From assembly GCA_029882335.1 (NCBI GenBank), contig JAOUKW010000105.1, positions 1 to 11,096 on the forward strand: a stretch of DNA of 11,096 nt. The letters run 5' to 3'. Made by a program: the position numbers and the translations under genes. The notes below the pieces were generated by a model. It made no database searches and was not told the origin of the DNA. It worked only from the letters and a program-made list of their open reading frames with translations. Below, one piece after another: positions 1-7,994 of this stretch. Each line of letters starts with the position of its first letter. Positions within the stretch are counted from its first letter, which is position 1. The DNA is from Candidatus Heimdallarchaeota archaeon (lineage in GTDB: Archaea > Asgardarchaeota > Heimdallarchaeia > Heimdallarchaeales > Kariarchaeaceae).

Positions 1-435
1 TACTACCCTTGCATACCATCCTCTTCTTCCTTTCATAGTCTTGATAAATTCATCAACTCTATCACCAACATAATTAAGAAATCTCAAGTTTCTACAGGGA
101 TTACATATCTCCGCAATTTCTATTTCTAATTGGTTAATTTTGAATTTCTGACCAATTTTAATTTGATCATACTTCAATCCATCAATAGTTAAATTTTCTC
201 CCAAGTCACCAGGTTGGATTGGCCATCCTTCTAATTGTAATTCATTAATTTTATCCATAGTCATAAGTAATACTGCTCGATTTGGTGTTCCCTGTTTATC
301 ACTTTGTCTATAATAGTTGTAATCATCACCTACTCCGTCGATATGAATTTCCACTGATTTCACCGATAATTTAGGTAATCCCACTCCTGATTCATCTTTA
401 GGTTTGATGTTTATCTGAATAACTGTTCCTTTCAT
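1..435 (-). CDS. MOSC-domain protein, C-terminus cut by window edge
   Basis: The visible 145 residues start at ATG (433-435) and stay open to the left edge, so the C-terminus is missing. The protein matches the MOSC family (molybdenum cofactor sulfurase C-terminal domain; YiiM-like stand-alone proteins). Seen in the sequence: an N-terminal beta stretch (MKGTVIQINI), the family-typical PGDLGENLT at residues 75-83, and a CNPC motif with Cys111 and Cys114. Cys114 in the PC-R-N-L context corresponds to the conserved cysteine that binds sulfur or the molybdenum centre in this family. GRRGWYARV follows at residues 136-144, also typical. MOSC proteins are cytoplasmic and handle sulfur or molybdenum cofactor, or reduce N-hydroxylated compounds. 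The exact substrate cannot be read here, and no molybdopterin gene lies in the window. The gene is 66 bp downstream of the histidine kinase on the same strand and could be co-transcribed with it. Only a weak GTGA lies before the ATG. Family call firm, function open. Confidence 0.85.
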   Translation of the reverse strand, partial: MKGTVIQINIKPKDESGVGLPKLSVKSVEIHIDGVGDDYNYYRQSDKQGTPNRAVLLMTMDKINELQLEGWPIQPGDLGENLTIDGLKYDQIKIGQKFKINQLEIEIAEICNPCRNLRFLNYVGDRVDEFIKTMKGRRGWYARVV

Positions 436-501
436 GAATTCACTTAGACGTAGTATGATATTAATCTAAGGGAATAACAATGAAATATCCCAAATTTTTT
501 A

Positions 502-2913
502 TTATTTGATATATAATTGAGATATTCTAGATAGAAGTTTTGCTTCTGTAAATGGTTTAGAAATAAATTCAACACTTTCATCTTTGAAATTTTCTAGTAT
601 TGATTCCTCGTCATATCCTGATATAAATATGACATTTGCGATTGGATGATCCTTTCTTAATTCATCAATCATTTTTTCACTGCTAAGATTTGGCATTAAT
701 ATATCTGAAATAATTAAATCAATTTTGTTATATGCTTTATTTATTGCCTCTAATCCATCTTCTGCAGTATATATAAACGCATTGTATTTTCCTAATATTT
801 TCTTAATCAATGTTCGTATCTCAAAATTATCCTCTACAACTAGGACATGGAGATCATCTGGTATATTATAATTTAAATTCTGAGTATCTACTTCATGTTT
901 TAGATCTACAATCTCTGTTGAAGTGGGTATATATATGGAGAATGAAGTTCCAATCTGTAGCTTACTGTATATCTTAATACCACCATTTAATTCCTTGATG
1001 ATATTGAATACTGTTGCCATACCTAATCCAGTTCCCTTATCACCTTTCTTTGAAAAATATGGTTCAAATACTCTTTTCATGGTATCTTCATCCATTCCAG
1101 TTCCATTATCTGTAATCTCAATATTTACATAGTTTCCCATGGGTAATCCCAATTCTAAATCTTCATCTAAATCTAATCTTCGAGTTGCTATTTTTATCAT
1201 TCCATTGTCGGATATGGCATCATTTGCATTTCCTACAATATTAATTAAAATCTGTTGAATTTGTGTGGGATTTACCATAATTGGTAATTTACCATGTGTT
1301 TGTTCATAAGAAATATTCACGTTATCAAATACTAATCTTGCAAGAATTGGTTTGAATTCATTAATCAACTGGTTCATATCATAGAGTGATTTTTCTTTAT
1401 ATAATTTTTTTCCAAAACCCAGTAATTGTAAGGATAGGTCTTTGGCTTTATTTCCAGCAGATAAAATTGCCTGTATATTTGTTTTGATTTCTTCAATATT
1501 ATCACTATACATTGATATTTCTGAATATCCAAGAATTACAGTTAAATAATTATTAAAATCATGGGAGATACCTCCTGCAAGTTTTCCTAAACCTTCCATT
1601 TTTTCATCTCTTTCTCTCTGTTCTTGCATTTTCTTGAATCTGGTCTGATTTCTTTTTCGCTCAAGTATATTTGCCCAAGTTTCTGAAATAGAATTGATAA
1701 ATGTCTCATCCTCAATGTTTAAACTATCAATATCCTTGAATTTGAATTTCATTATTCCAAGTATTTTTCTTCCTCTAATAATTTCAGATAGAATTACCTG
1801 TTCATCATCAAGTATAATTGACTTGAAATAATGTTTTTCCTCATCTGTCATAGATAAAATATTATGTGTGACTGGATGTTCTCCATCATGTATTTTCTTA
1901 CTAAATACTGAAATTCCCTTTGGTATTATTTTCTTGGTCGAGTCATAATAACGAATTACACTATTTGTGTATTCTTCATTGATCCAAATTTGAAAATCTA
2001 AATAATTATCTATTTGTGTTATTGTATGCATTGTTTTATTGTATAAATCCAATATGTTTTGGTGTTTTAAGGAATATTGATTCAGTGATGATAAAAGATC
2101 TTTGTGAAAATTTTTTTGGATTAATAAATTTTCAAGATTTTTATACTTAGTTATATCCTGAACTGCACCAATCATCATTATTGGTATTCCATCTTCAAAA
2201 GTGACCTCTCCCACTTCTCTTACTGTTTTTATTGATCCATCTTGTAATTTAATTCTATGTTCAATATCATATTTATCTTGATTTTTAATTGCTCTATCTA
2301 CGGAAGATATTACAAAATCTCTATCTTCTGGATGAACTATTGCTAAAAACGCTTCATAGGTACCCTTAAATTCTCGGGGTTTTAATCCGAATATTCTATA
2401 TATTTCATCGGACCACATAAGTGTATTATCTCTGATATTCCAATCCCAATGCCCCATCTGACCGATTCTTTGAGCATCCGCGTATCTATTTCTGTGCCTA
2501 ATAATTTCTAAGTTGATCGTTTTACTTGAAATTAAATTACCTACCAACATTATGGATTTATTGATAGAATTTATGGTTGATTCAAATACTGAAATATTCC
2601 ATTCAATTAGAGCTTGTCCATTGTTTTTTAATTCAATATCAGTTATTATGTTTTTACTCTCATGAGAAGATACTAGATCTTCAAAAATCTTGTTTACTAA
2701 TTGTATATCTTCTTCTTTTCGAATAATATCTTGAAATTGATATGGTAAAATATCATTTTCGGATATAATAAAATTTCGCAATACTTCATTAACATAAATG
2801 AACTTACCCGATTCATCACAAAATGCCATTAGTACGCTTTTATTGACATTATCCGAGGAATTCAGATCTAGAAAATTATTGGTTATTTCTTTTGTTTGAT
2901 TATCTTTGACCAA
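502..2913 (-). CDS. PAS-PAS-GAF-like hybrid histidine kinase with C-terminal receiver
   Basis: An 803-residue soluble sensor kinase with no membrane span, so it should sense a cytoplasmic signal. Domain order: PAS 1 about residues 27-128; PAS 2 with PAC about 146-258 (HWDWNIRDNTLMWSDEIYRIFG, then HPEDR, the usual PAS_3 pattern); a degenerate GAF-like region about 265-420; a short coiled coil about 420-445; HisKA with phospho-acceptor His451 in GGISHDFNN; HATPase with N-box Asn562/Asn564, G1 box DNGTGM (Asp602), F box FEPYF and G2 box GTGLGM (627-632); and a receiver at 687-800 with acidic pair Glu694/Asp695, phospho-acceptor Asp737, Ser765 and Lys786. All catalytic residues are present, so it should autophosphorylate and relay to its own receiver. 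No output domain or separate response regulator lies nearby, so the partner is unknown. The start is TTG: an in-frame TAG lies four codons upstream, and the first ATG (residue 29, 2827-2829) would cut into PAS 1. No Shine-Dalgarno site is visible. Confidence 0.93.
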   Translation of the reverse strand: MVKDNQTKEITNNFLDLNSSDNVNKSVLMAFCDESGKFIYVNEVLRNFIISENDILPYQFQDIIRKEEDIQLVNKIFEDLVSSHESKNIITDIELKNNGQALIEWNISVFESTINSINKSIMLVGNLISSKTINLEIIRHRNRYADAQRIGQMGHWDWNIRDNTLMWSDEIYRIFGLKPREFKGTYEAFLAIVHPEDRDFVISSVDRAIKNQDKYDIEHRIKLQDGSIKTVREVGEVTFEDGIPIMMIGAVQDITKYKNLENLLIQKNFHKDLLSSLNQYSLKHQNILDLYNKTMHTITQIDNYLDFQIWINEEYTNSVIRYYDSTKKIIPKGISVFSKKIHDGEHPVTHNILSMTDEEKHYFKSIILDDEQVILSEIIRGRKILGIMKFKFKDIDSLNIEDETFINSISETWANILERKRNQTRFKKMQEQRERDEKMEGLGKLAGGISHDFNNYLTVILGYSEISMYSDNIEEIKTNIQAILSAGNKAKDLSLQLLGFGKKLYKEKSLYDMNQLINEFKPILARLVFDNVNISYEQTHGKLPIMVNPTQIQQILINIVGNANDAISDNGMIKIATRRLDLDEDLELGLPMGNYVNIEITDNGTGMDEDTMKRVFEPYFSKKGDKGTGLGMATVFNIIKELNGGIKIYSKLQIGTSFSIYIPTSTEIVDLKHEVDTQNLNYNIPDDLHVLVVEDNFEIRTLIKKILGKYNAFIYTAEDGLEAINKAYNKIDLIISDILMPNLSSEKMIDELRKDHPIANVIFISGYDEESILENFKDESVEFISKPFTEAKLLSRISQLYIK

Positions 2914-2943
2914 ATATATACACTATAGTTTTCTGCAAAGTTA

Positions 2944-2951
2944 CTTATTAA
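2944..2951 (-). promoter_or_regulatory. candidate TATA box for the histidine kinase
   Basis: On the minus strand this reads TTAATAAG, 31-38 bases upstream of the TTG start. That distance fits an archaeal TATA box giving a leaderless or very short-leader mRNA. A near-identical TTAATAAC sits 27-34 bases before the TTG start of the MFS gene. AT-rich DNA makes chance matches common, so this is tentative. Confidence 0.25.
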
Positions 2952-3018
2952 TCGTGTGATCAAGGAGTTTGACGAAAATTATGACAAAAAGGAAAGTTCT
3001 TTAATCATCTTACAATTT

Positions 3019-3031
3019 AAAATAAAGAAAA
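3019..3031 (-). terminator. T-rich transcript end after the aldo/keto reductase
   Basis: The minus strand reads TTTTCTTTATTTT starting 17 bases past the TAA stop of the reductase, with no clear GC hairpin before it. Archaeal RNA polymerase terminates at such T-rich tracts without a stem-loop. It separates the reductase from the kinase within the 134-bp gap. Confidence 0.35.
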
Positions 3032-3047
3032 TTATCAGATAAACAAA

Positions 3048-4040
3048 TTATTCTTCTCTATTCATTAACGCAGGAGTATATACTGGATGAAATTCAGGTT
3101 TATTTGCTAATATTTCTTCTATGTATTGTAATTTATCAGATGATAACTCAACATCAACGGCACCTAGATTTTGTTCTAATTGCTCTTGTTTTGTTGCTCC
3201 GGTAATTACCGAGGTAATTTCACTTCTTCGTAAAATCCAAGCTAAGGCCAGTTGGCTCATTGATATATTCATTTCTGTTGCAAGTTCAGTTAATTTTCTT
3301 ACCTTGCTAAGTTTTTCATCTGTAAGATCTCGTTTCATAAATTCTGAACGAGTCCCACGAGAACCTTCAGGGATATCGTTATTATATTTACCGGTTAACA
3401 CACCCTGGGCTAATGGACTCCATGGTGTAATACCAATACCATGATATCTACTGCTTTCCATGATTTCTAATTCGATATGTCTATCCAACATGTTATACCT
3501 TGGTTGTTCTACTGCAGGTAATCTGGCACCAATTTCTTTAGCGATCCCTACTGCTCTTTCAATTTGTGCAGCAGACCATACACTGGTTCCCCAATATCGG
3601 ACTCTACCATCACGCACAAGGTCATCCATTGCCATCACAGTTTCCTCAAGTGGAGTTAACCAATCAAATCGATGACAATAATAAATATCTAAGTAATCTT
3701 GATTCAGTCTATCCAATGTATTTTCAATGGAATCCATAATGTGTTTTCTTGATAAACCTGAATCATTTGGTTTATCACTCATAGGCCAAAACACCTTGGA
3801 TGATAATATGTAATCTTTTCTATTGTATGTATCTCCTTCGAGTGCTTTTCCAACTACTTCTTCTGCTTTCCCACCCGAATATACGTCTGCAATATCAATA
3901 AAATTAATTCCTGCTTCTAAAGCTTGATGAATTAATTGAATTGATGTTTCGTCTTCAACAGTACCTCCGTAGGTGAGCCAAGCACCGAGAGAGATTTCTG
4001 ACACTCGCATTCCGTGTTTACCTAATCTCCGATATTTCAC
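3048..4040 (-). CDS. aldo/keto reductase, Kv-beta/YghZ-like
   Basis: A 330-residue complete NADPH-dependent oxidoreductase of the aldo/keto reductase superfamily, cytoplasmic, with the TIM-barrel pattern of the branch containing potassium-channel beta subunits, YghZ and related general-stress reductases. The N-terminus (YRRLGKHGMRVSEISLGAW) is typical. The catalytic tetrad is intact: Asp49 and Tyr54 in FIDIADVYSGGKAE, Lys82 in LSSKV and His123 in YYCHRFD. Later signatures are SPLAQGVLTGKY (208-219) and a cofactor-binding tail around VITGATKQEQLEQNL (278-292). These enzymes reduce aldehydes and ketones; the physiological substrate cannot be told. The start is GTG, because a TAG lies in frame three codons upstream and the protein aligns from its first residues with the family N-terminus. 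There is no Shine-Dalgarno site. It has its own 63-bp leader region after the ABC operon on the same strand, so independent transcription is possible. Family firm. Confidence 0.94.
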   Translation of the reverse strand: MKYRRLGKHGMRVSEISLGAWLTYGGTVEDETSIQLIHQALEAGINFIDIADVYSGGKAEEVVGKALEGDTYNRKDYILSSKVFWPMSDKPNDSGLSRKHIMDSIENTLDRLNQDYLDIYYCHRFDWLTPLEETVMAMDDLVRDGRVRYWGTSVWSAAQIERAVGIAKEIGARLPAVEQPRYNMLDRHIELEIMESSRYHGIGITPWSPLAQGVLTGKYNNDIPEGSRGTRSEFMKRDLTDEKLSKVRKLTELATEMNISMSQLALAWILRRSEITSVITGATKQEQLEQNLGAVDVELSSDKLQYIEEILANKPEFHPVYTPALMNREE

Positions 4041-4061
4041 TAATTTTCTATCTGAACTTTC

Positions 4062-4075
4062 TATTAAAAATAAAC
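4062..4075 (-). promoter_or_regulatory. AT-rich element between ABC operon and reductase: terminator and/or promoter
   Basis: The minus strand here reads AGTTTATTTTTAAT, about 22-35 bases upstream of the GTG start of the reductase. It could be the T-rich terminator of the ABC operon (whose TAG stop is at 4104-4106), a TATA-like box for a leaderless reductase mRNA, or both. The sequence alone does not separate these options. Confidence 0.22.
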
Positions 4076-4103
4076 TGATAATAATTATTGAGTAAATATA
4101 AAT

Positions 4104-5090
4104 CTAGTTAAGTAGTTTTGCACCACAACTTCGACAATTTTGTGTTCTTCCAATAATCGGTTGTTTACAAACTGGGCAATTATCTGGGAGTTTTTCTTGG
4201 ATCGATGGCTTAGCAATTATCCTTGCTTGGTTATTTTGTTCCTCTGCTTGAAATTCCCAGAGGTTGCCATATTCAAGTACCATTCCGAGAAGTTCTGGAG
4301 GTAGTGTTAAATTACCTGATTCAGAAATTATAACCGATCTAGAACCACCCAAGGAATTAACATCAAAATTTCCCGTATGTTGTCCGGTAAATCTTCCATC
4401 TCTTAGTTCCAGTTTTTTATTGGCAAAAGTGGCTAGATGGTTGCTATGAGTGACCACTAGAAAACTAGTTTCCAAATCGCGATGGAGGTCTTTGAATATA
4501 CCCATAACATTTTCCGAATTTGCATAATCTATATTACCTGTGGGTTCATCTGCTAGAATTATTTTTGGATTATTTGCAAGGGCTCTAGCAATTGCAACTC
4601 GTTGTCTTTCACCACCTGATAATCGCTTTGGTATGTCATGCATACGTGATTTTAATCCCAATAGTGACAATATTTCTGTCGCTCTACTTCTAGATTGTGA
4701 GTATCCAACACCTGAGTATCGTAGAGTTCGCACTACATTTTGAAATCCTGATAACGATTCTATTAGATTTCCTTCTTGAAATACAAAACCCACGGTTGAT
4801 CTTCTGAAAGGTACAAGATCAGACTCTGATACTTGAGTTATATCTCTACCATAGTAGTTGATAGCACCAGCTGTCGGGTGTTGTAATCCACCGATACATC
4901 TCAGAAGGGAACTTTTACCAGAACCACTGGGACCAACAATTGCAAGAAAATCCCCTCTGTTGATTTCTAAATTGATACCACGTAAAGCAACAACATTTGA
5001 TGCACCTTCTTTTCCTTTGTAAATTACATATACTCCTGTAGACTTGAGTAATGGTCCTTCATATTCGTCAATATCTTGTTGATTAAACAT
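4104..5090 (-). CDS. ABC transporter ATPase 2 with C-terminal zinc ribbon
   Basis: A 328-residue ATPase of the LolD/MacB class. All ATPase motifs are intact: Walker A GPSGSGKS (53-60), Q-loop Gln105, signature LSGGE (157-161), Walker B IILADE (177-182) and H-loop His215. LolD-type ATPases are usually about 220-240 residues, so roughly 90 residues are extra. The extra part has two pieces. Residues about 250-298 contain SVIISESGNLTLPPELL and resemble an AbrB/SpoVT-like beta-hairpin unit (inference). Residues 305-322 form a zinc ribbon, CPVC-x10-CRSC (Cys305, 308, 319, 322). The N-terminal 15 residues precede the usual ATPase start. It is the last gene of the operon, one base after the permease stop, with a GGGTGG-like site 6-13 bases before the ATG. 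It should energise the permease with ATPase 1; the tail may regulate or mediate contacts. Energy role firm, tail role unknown. Confidence 0.92.
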   Translation of the reverse strand: MFNQQDIDEYEGPLLKSTGVYVIYKGKEGASNVVALRGINLEINRGDFLAIVGPSGSGKSSLLRCIGGLQHPTAGAINYYGRDITQVSESDLVPFRRSTVGFVFQEGNLIESLSGFQNVVRTLRYSGVGYSQSRSRATEILSLLGLKSRMHDIPKRLSGGERQRVAIARALANNPKIILADEPTGNIDYANSENVMGIFKDLHRDLETSFLVVTHSNHLATFANKKLELRDGRFTGQHTGNFDVNSLGGSRSVIISESGNLTLPPELLGMVLEYGNLWEFQAEEQNNQARIIAKPSIQEKLPDNCPVCKQPIIGRTQNCRSCGAKLLN

Positions 5091-5091
5091 A

Positions 5092-7992
5092 TTATACCAC
5101 CCTTGTTGCTATGGATAAGTCTTGATTTGCAGCACCACGAGCAGATACTGCAGTAGCAACCAAAACTCCAATTGAAGTACAAAAACCGATGATACTTACA
5201 TATAACCATGGAAATGTGACTAGTCTATCGATTGCTCCTCCTCCGAGAATAAAAGCAAATGTTCCGAATAATCCATTGAATAAATATGTAATTCCAATTC
5301 CTATGAGCGATCCCCAAATAGCAGTAGTAAGTACCATAATTAGATTTTCACCTATTGCAATTTTATAAATTTGTGATTTTTTAGCTCCTATCGCTCTTAA
5401 TACCGCAAATTCGTGTTTTCTTCTTTCCATTAGAATTGCAGAATAGGTAAATGTAGATATTAAAGCTGCTGCAACACTGACAATGAAATTCATAGTTAGC
5501 AGTCCTGTAATTCCATAACTAGTAGGTTGTTCATCTAATTCTCTGAGTTCTCTCTGTAGGGAAACTGCTGACGCATAACTTGGGATTTGATTAAATTGAG
5601 ATGTCATTTGATTTATTTGGTCTTCAGTGATTGCATCGCCATAGGTTGACTTTACAAGATATCTTGTGGCGTTCATAGGGGCGTCATCAGCAATAGTTGT
5701 ATTATCTCTAATTGCACGTAGCCTATTTATTAATATAGATGATGAAATTACATTGGGGTGATTGACGTTACCTGGTGCATGATCGTAGATACCCAAGACT
5801 TCAACATCACTGATACTTCTTACTTCAGTTTCTCCTGATGTTGCATTGATTTCAACTTCAAACCGAATTTTTAAGGTTTCACCAATTCCAGTATCAAGTA
5901 TATTTCTTGCAAATGATGAAATAAATACACCTTCTGGATTATCAGATAGCTTTTGTAATGCTTGAAGTGGCGTAAGATCATCAAATGCATCTTCATGCCA
6001 AATACCTACTTCTTTTCCCTCTTTCATCAATGCAAGTTCCTTATGAACATCAAAGCCAGATATTACAAATACTGTTGATTGAATTAGTGTAGGTGCAAAT
6101 TTACCGATAGCCATGATATTTTCAACACCTTCAATATTTGTTAAATTCTGAGTATAGTCGCTAATTTCCCCAAAATTAATCTGATAATCAGACCCTATTT
6201 CGTATTGTCTAATTCGTATTGCATGATTTTGATCTGTTACTCCCTGAGCAGTGGCTAATGTGGCTATTGATAGTGTTAATACGATAATAAAGGCTAATTT
6301 ATCTGTATCATTTCTTCTTTTAAACGTACTCTTTAATATTTTAGATACGTCTTTAAATAACCATACGTTGAGAAGTAATCCTTCTAATTTGAGTGGTACA
6401 AATTTTGCAATTCTTATACCCACCAAAGAACCACCTATCCATAAGAAAAATGGGCCAAATCCCTGAATTAATAAACTCCACCAAAAATTAAGATTTAGGT
6501 CAACTCCATATATTTGCTCTAATATCGTCACTGAAACAGTAGATAAACCAATGAAAAACATAACTATATCAAGGTTATTTCTTCTAAGATAACCCATTTT
6601 TACTCCTTCAAATCGTTTAATTGTTTCACTAACTTCAGAGGTGATAAATTCTTTGGCTTTTTTCCTTGATTGAATTGTAAGTAAACCACCCACAACAATA
6701 GCAGACATGAATAACGCAGTCTTATCCAATCGAAGGTAGCTAGCAAATGATCCCACATAGTCGAGATCAATTTGCATGAAACCGATTGAAGATGCGATTA
6801 TCCAAGCCCCAAATATTCCTAGCATGTATCCAATAATCCATCCTATTATAAATAAGACAAATGTTTGATTTCTAATTTCATTGAAGATTTGAGTCTCATT
6901 AGCACCTTGTACCTTTTTAATTGCAATTTCCCTTCTTCTTTCTTCTAATGACATTTCAATTCCAAAAAATAACAGATATAATGATAAAATAACCACTGGT
7001 GCTGCTAGTAGAAAATCAAAGATGTTAATAAATATGCTTAATAGTTGGAACGGTAATAAAAGATTTTGTACATTGTTTGATCCAACAATTTCCATTCCTT
7101 CTTTTTCTGCTAGATCGGTAATGTAATTCATAAATTTAAGTATCTCATCATTCATAGTTTCAGGATCCGAGACTGTGAATTGAGTTTCATCTATTTTTAC
7201 AGCTAAGAATCTACCTAATTCCTCATCAAACCATCTCTTCAACTCTGGGAGATCAGTATTTAAAGCATCAAATGAGAAATATAATTCCTCTGGATTGAAA
7301 AATGACCCGAATATACCTGCATCTCCTGATCGAAATTCATAAATTCCCGATACAGTAACATTGGATACATATCCTTCATAAAATTTAAGTGCACCTCCTC
7401 GTTCTCTAAATGCATAGGACATATTAATACTGTATATATTATCGTCTACCTCTAATTGAAATTTAGATGCAATTGCTCTGGAAATAACCACATTATTGTC
7501 TGATACATCAAAAACTCCTTCTAACTCACTGGAAGATAAGAATTTTTTACCAATTTCAGTTTCTGGATAATCATTCTCAACAAATACTGGTGCCATATTT
7601 AAAAAGTCACTAGATCCGGGATTTTGAGAATCCACGGCACTTCCATCCCCCAGTTTATCTACTATTACAGATACTTCAACCTCATCAAATCCTGTAGATC
7701 CTATCGGTGTTGTATCTATGACTCTATCATCGAGTTCAACTATATCTGCTAATTTATGAAGATTCTCCAGACTTTCATTTTCTAAAATATCAAACTTGAC
7801 TTCAAATGAAGCATTCTCAACAACTGTTTGAAAATTTTGTGTTTTCAAGACAGATGAATAAATGTATATTCCTGATATTATTGTTATTCCTAAAGCAATA
7901 CCTGATAGCATTGCAAAACTTCTTCTTTTATTTCTAAAAATAGATTGTATGGTGAAGGGTAACCATTCCATTTTTCCTCTTAGATCTGCCAT
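5092..7992 (-). CDS. large duplicated FtsX/MacB-type ABC permease
   Basis: A 966-residue membrane protein with about 10 predicted spans: roughly 26-47, 310-347, 377-401, 424-442, 474-493, 504-527, 566-583, 830-853, 881-905 and 928-950. Two large extracytoplasmic domains lie at about 48-309 and 584-829, the first MacB_PCD-like. Each half ends in an FtsX-type core with the cytoplasmic coupling motif: EERRREIAIKKVQGANETQIF (350-370) and MERRKHEFAVLRAIGAKKSQIY (855-876). It is therefore two type VII halves fused in one chain, as in BceB-like or long FtsX-like permeases, whereas LolC/E and MacB have a single core. Such proteins use mechanotransmission to act on lipids, lipoproteins or peptides at the outer face of the membrane; the substrate here is unknown. 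The ATG is preceded by AAGGAGG, and its first base overlaps the ATPase 1 stop. Both ectodomains contain N-x-S/T sites that could be glycosylated in archaea. Confidence 0.93.
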   Translation of the reverse strand: MADLRGKMEWLPFTIQSIFRNKRRSFAMLSGIALGITIISGIYIYSSVLKTQNFQTVVENASFEVKFDILENESLENLHKLADIVELDDRVIDTTPIGSTGFDEVEVSVIVDKLGDGSAVDSQNPGSSDFLNMAPVFVENDYPETEIGKKFLSSSELEGVFDVSDNNVVISRAIASKFQLEVDDNIYSINMSYAFRERGGALKFYEGYVSNVTVSGIYEFRSGDAGIFGSFFNPEELYFSFDALNTDLPELKRWFDEELGRFLAVKIDETQFTVSDPETMNDEILKFMNYITDLAEKEGMEIVGSNNVQNLLLPFQLLSIFINIFDFLLAAPVVILSLYLLFFGIEMSLEERRREIAIKKVQGANETQIFNEIRNQTFVLFIIGWIIGYMLGIFGAWIIASSIGFMQIDLDYVGSFASYLRLDKTALFMSAIVVGGLLTIQSRKKAKEFITSEVSETIKRFEGVKMGYLRRNNLDIVMFFIGLSTVSVTILEQIYGVDLNLNFWWSLLIQGFGPFFLWIGGSLVGIRIAKFVPLKLEGLLLNVWLFKDVSKILKSTFKRRNDTDKLAFIIVLTLSIATLATAQGVTDQNHAIRIRQYEIGSDYQINFGEISDYTQNLTNIEGVENIMAIGKFAPTLIQSTVFVISGFDVHKELALMKEGKEVGIWHEDAFDDLTPLQALQKLSDNPEGVFISSFARNILDTGIGETLKIRFEVEINATSGETEVRSISDVEVLGIYDHAPGNVNHPNVISSSILINRLRAIRDNTTIADDAPMNATRYLVKSTYGDAITEDQINQMTSQFNQIPSYASAVSLQRELRELDEQPTSYGITGLLTMNFIVSVAAALISTFTYSAILMERRKHEFAVLRAIGAKKSQIYKIAIGENLIMVLTTAIWGSLIGIGITYLFNGLFGTFAFILGGGAIDRLVTFPWLYVSIIGFCTSIGVLVATAVSARGAANQDLSIATRVV

Positions 7993-7994
7993 TA
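7990..7994 (-). other. stop-start overlap TAATG between ATPase 1 and permease
   Basis: The minus strand reads TAATG: the TAA of ATPase 1 (7992-7994) shares one base with the permease ATG (7990-7992). This layout usually means translational coupling, which would keep ATPase 1 and permease output in step. Confidence 0.85.

Noticed and set aside
923..1132. Short plus-strand open frame opposite the kinase ATPase domain
   Set aside because: It is antisense to a strongly conserved HATPase region and its translation shows no domain or start context; a shadow of the real gene.
502..2829. Kinase starting at the first ATG (2827-2829)
   Set aside because: That start would remove the leading part of PAS 1 and has no better ribosome-binding site; the TTG at 2913 is preferred, though not proven.
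3121..3675. Two plus-strand open frames opposite the aldo/keto reductase
   Set aside because: Both are antisense to a complete, motif-rich enzyme, and their translations are low-information Ser/Ile-rich strings.
5024..5209. 61-codon minus-strand frame spanning the permease/ATPase 2 junction
   Set aside because: It overlaps the conserved end of the permease and the start of ATPase 2 in another frame and has no ribosome-binding site.
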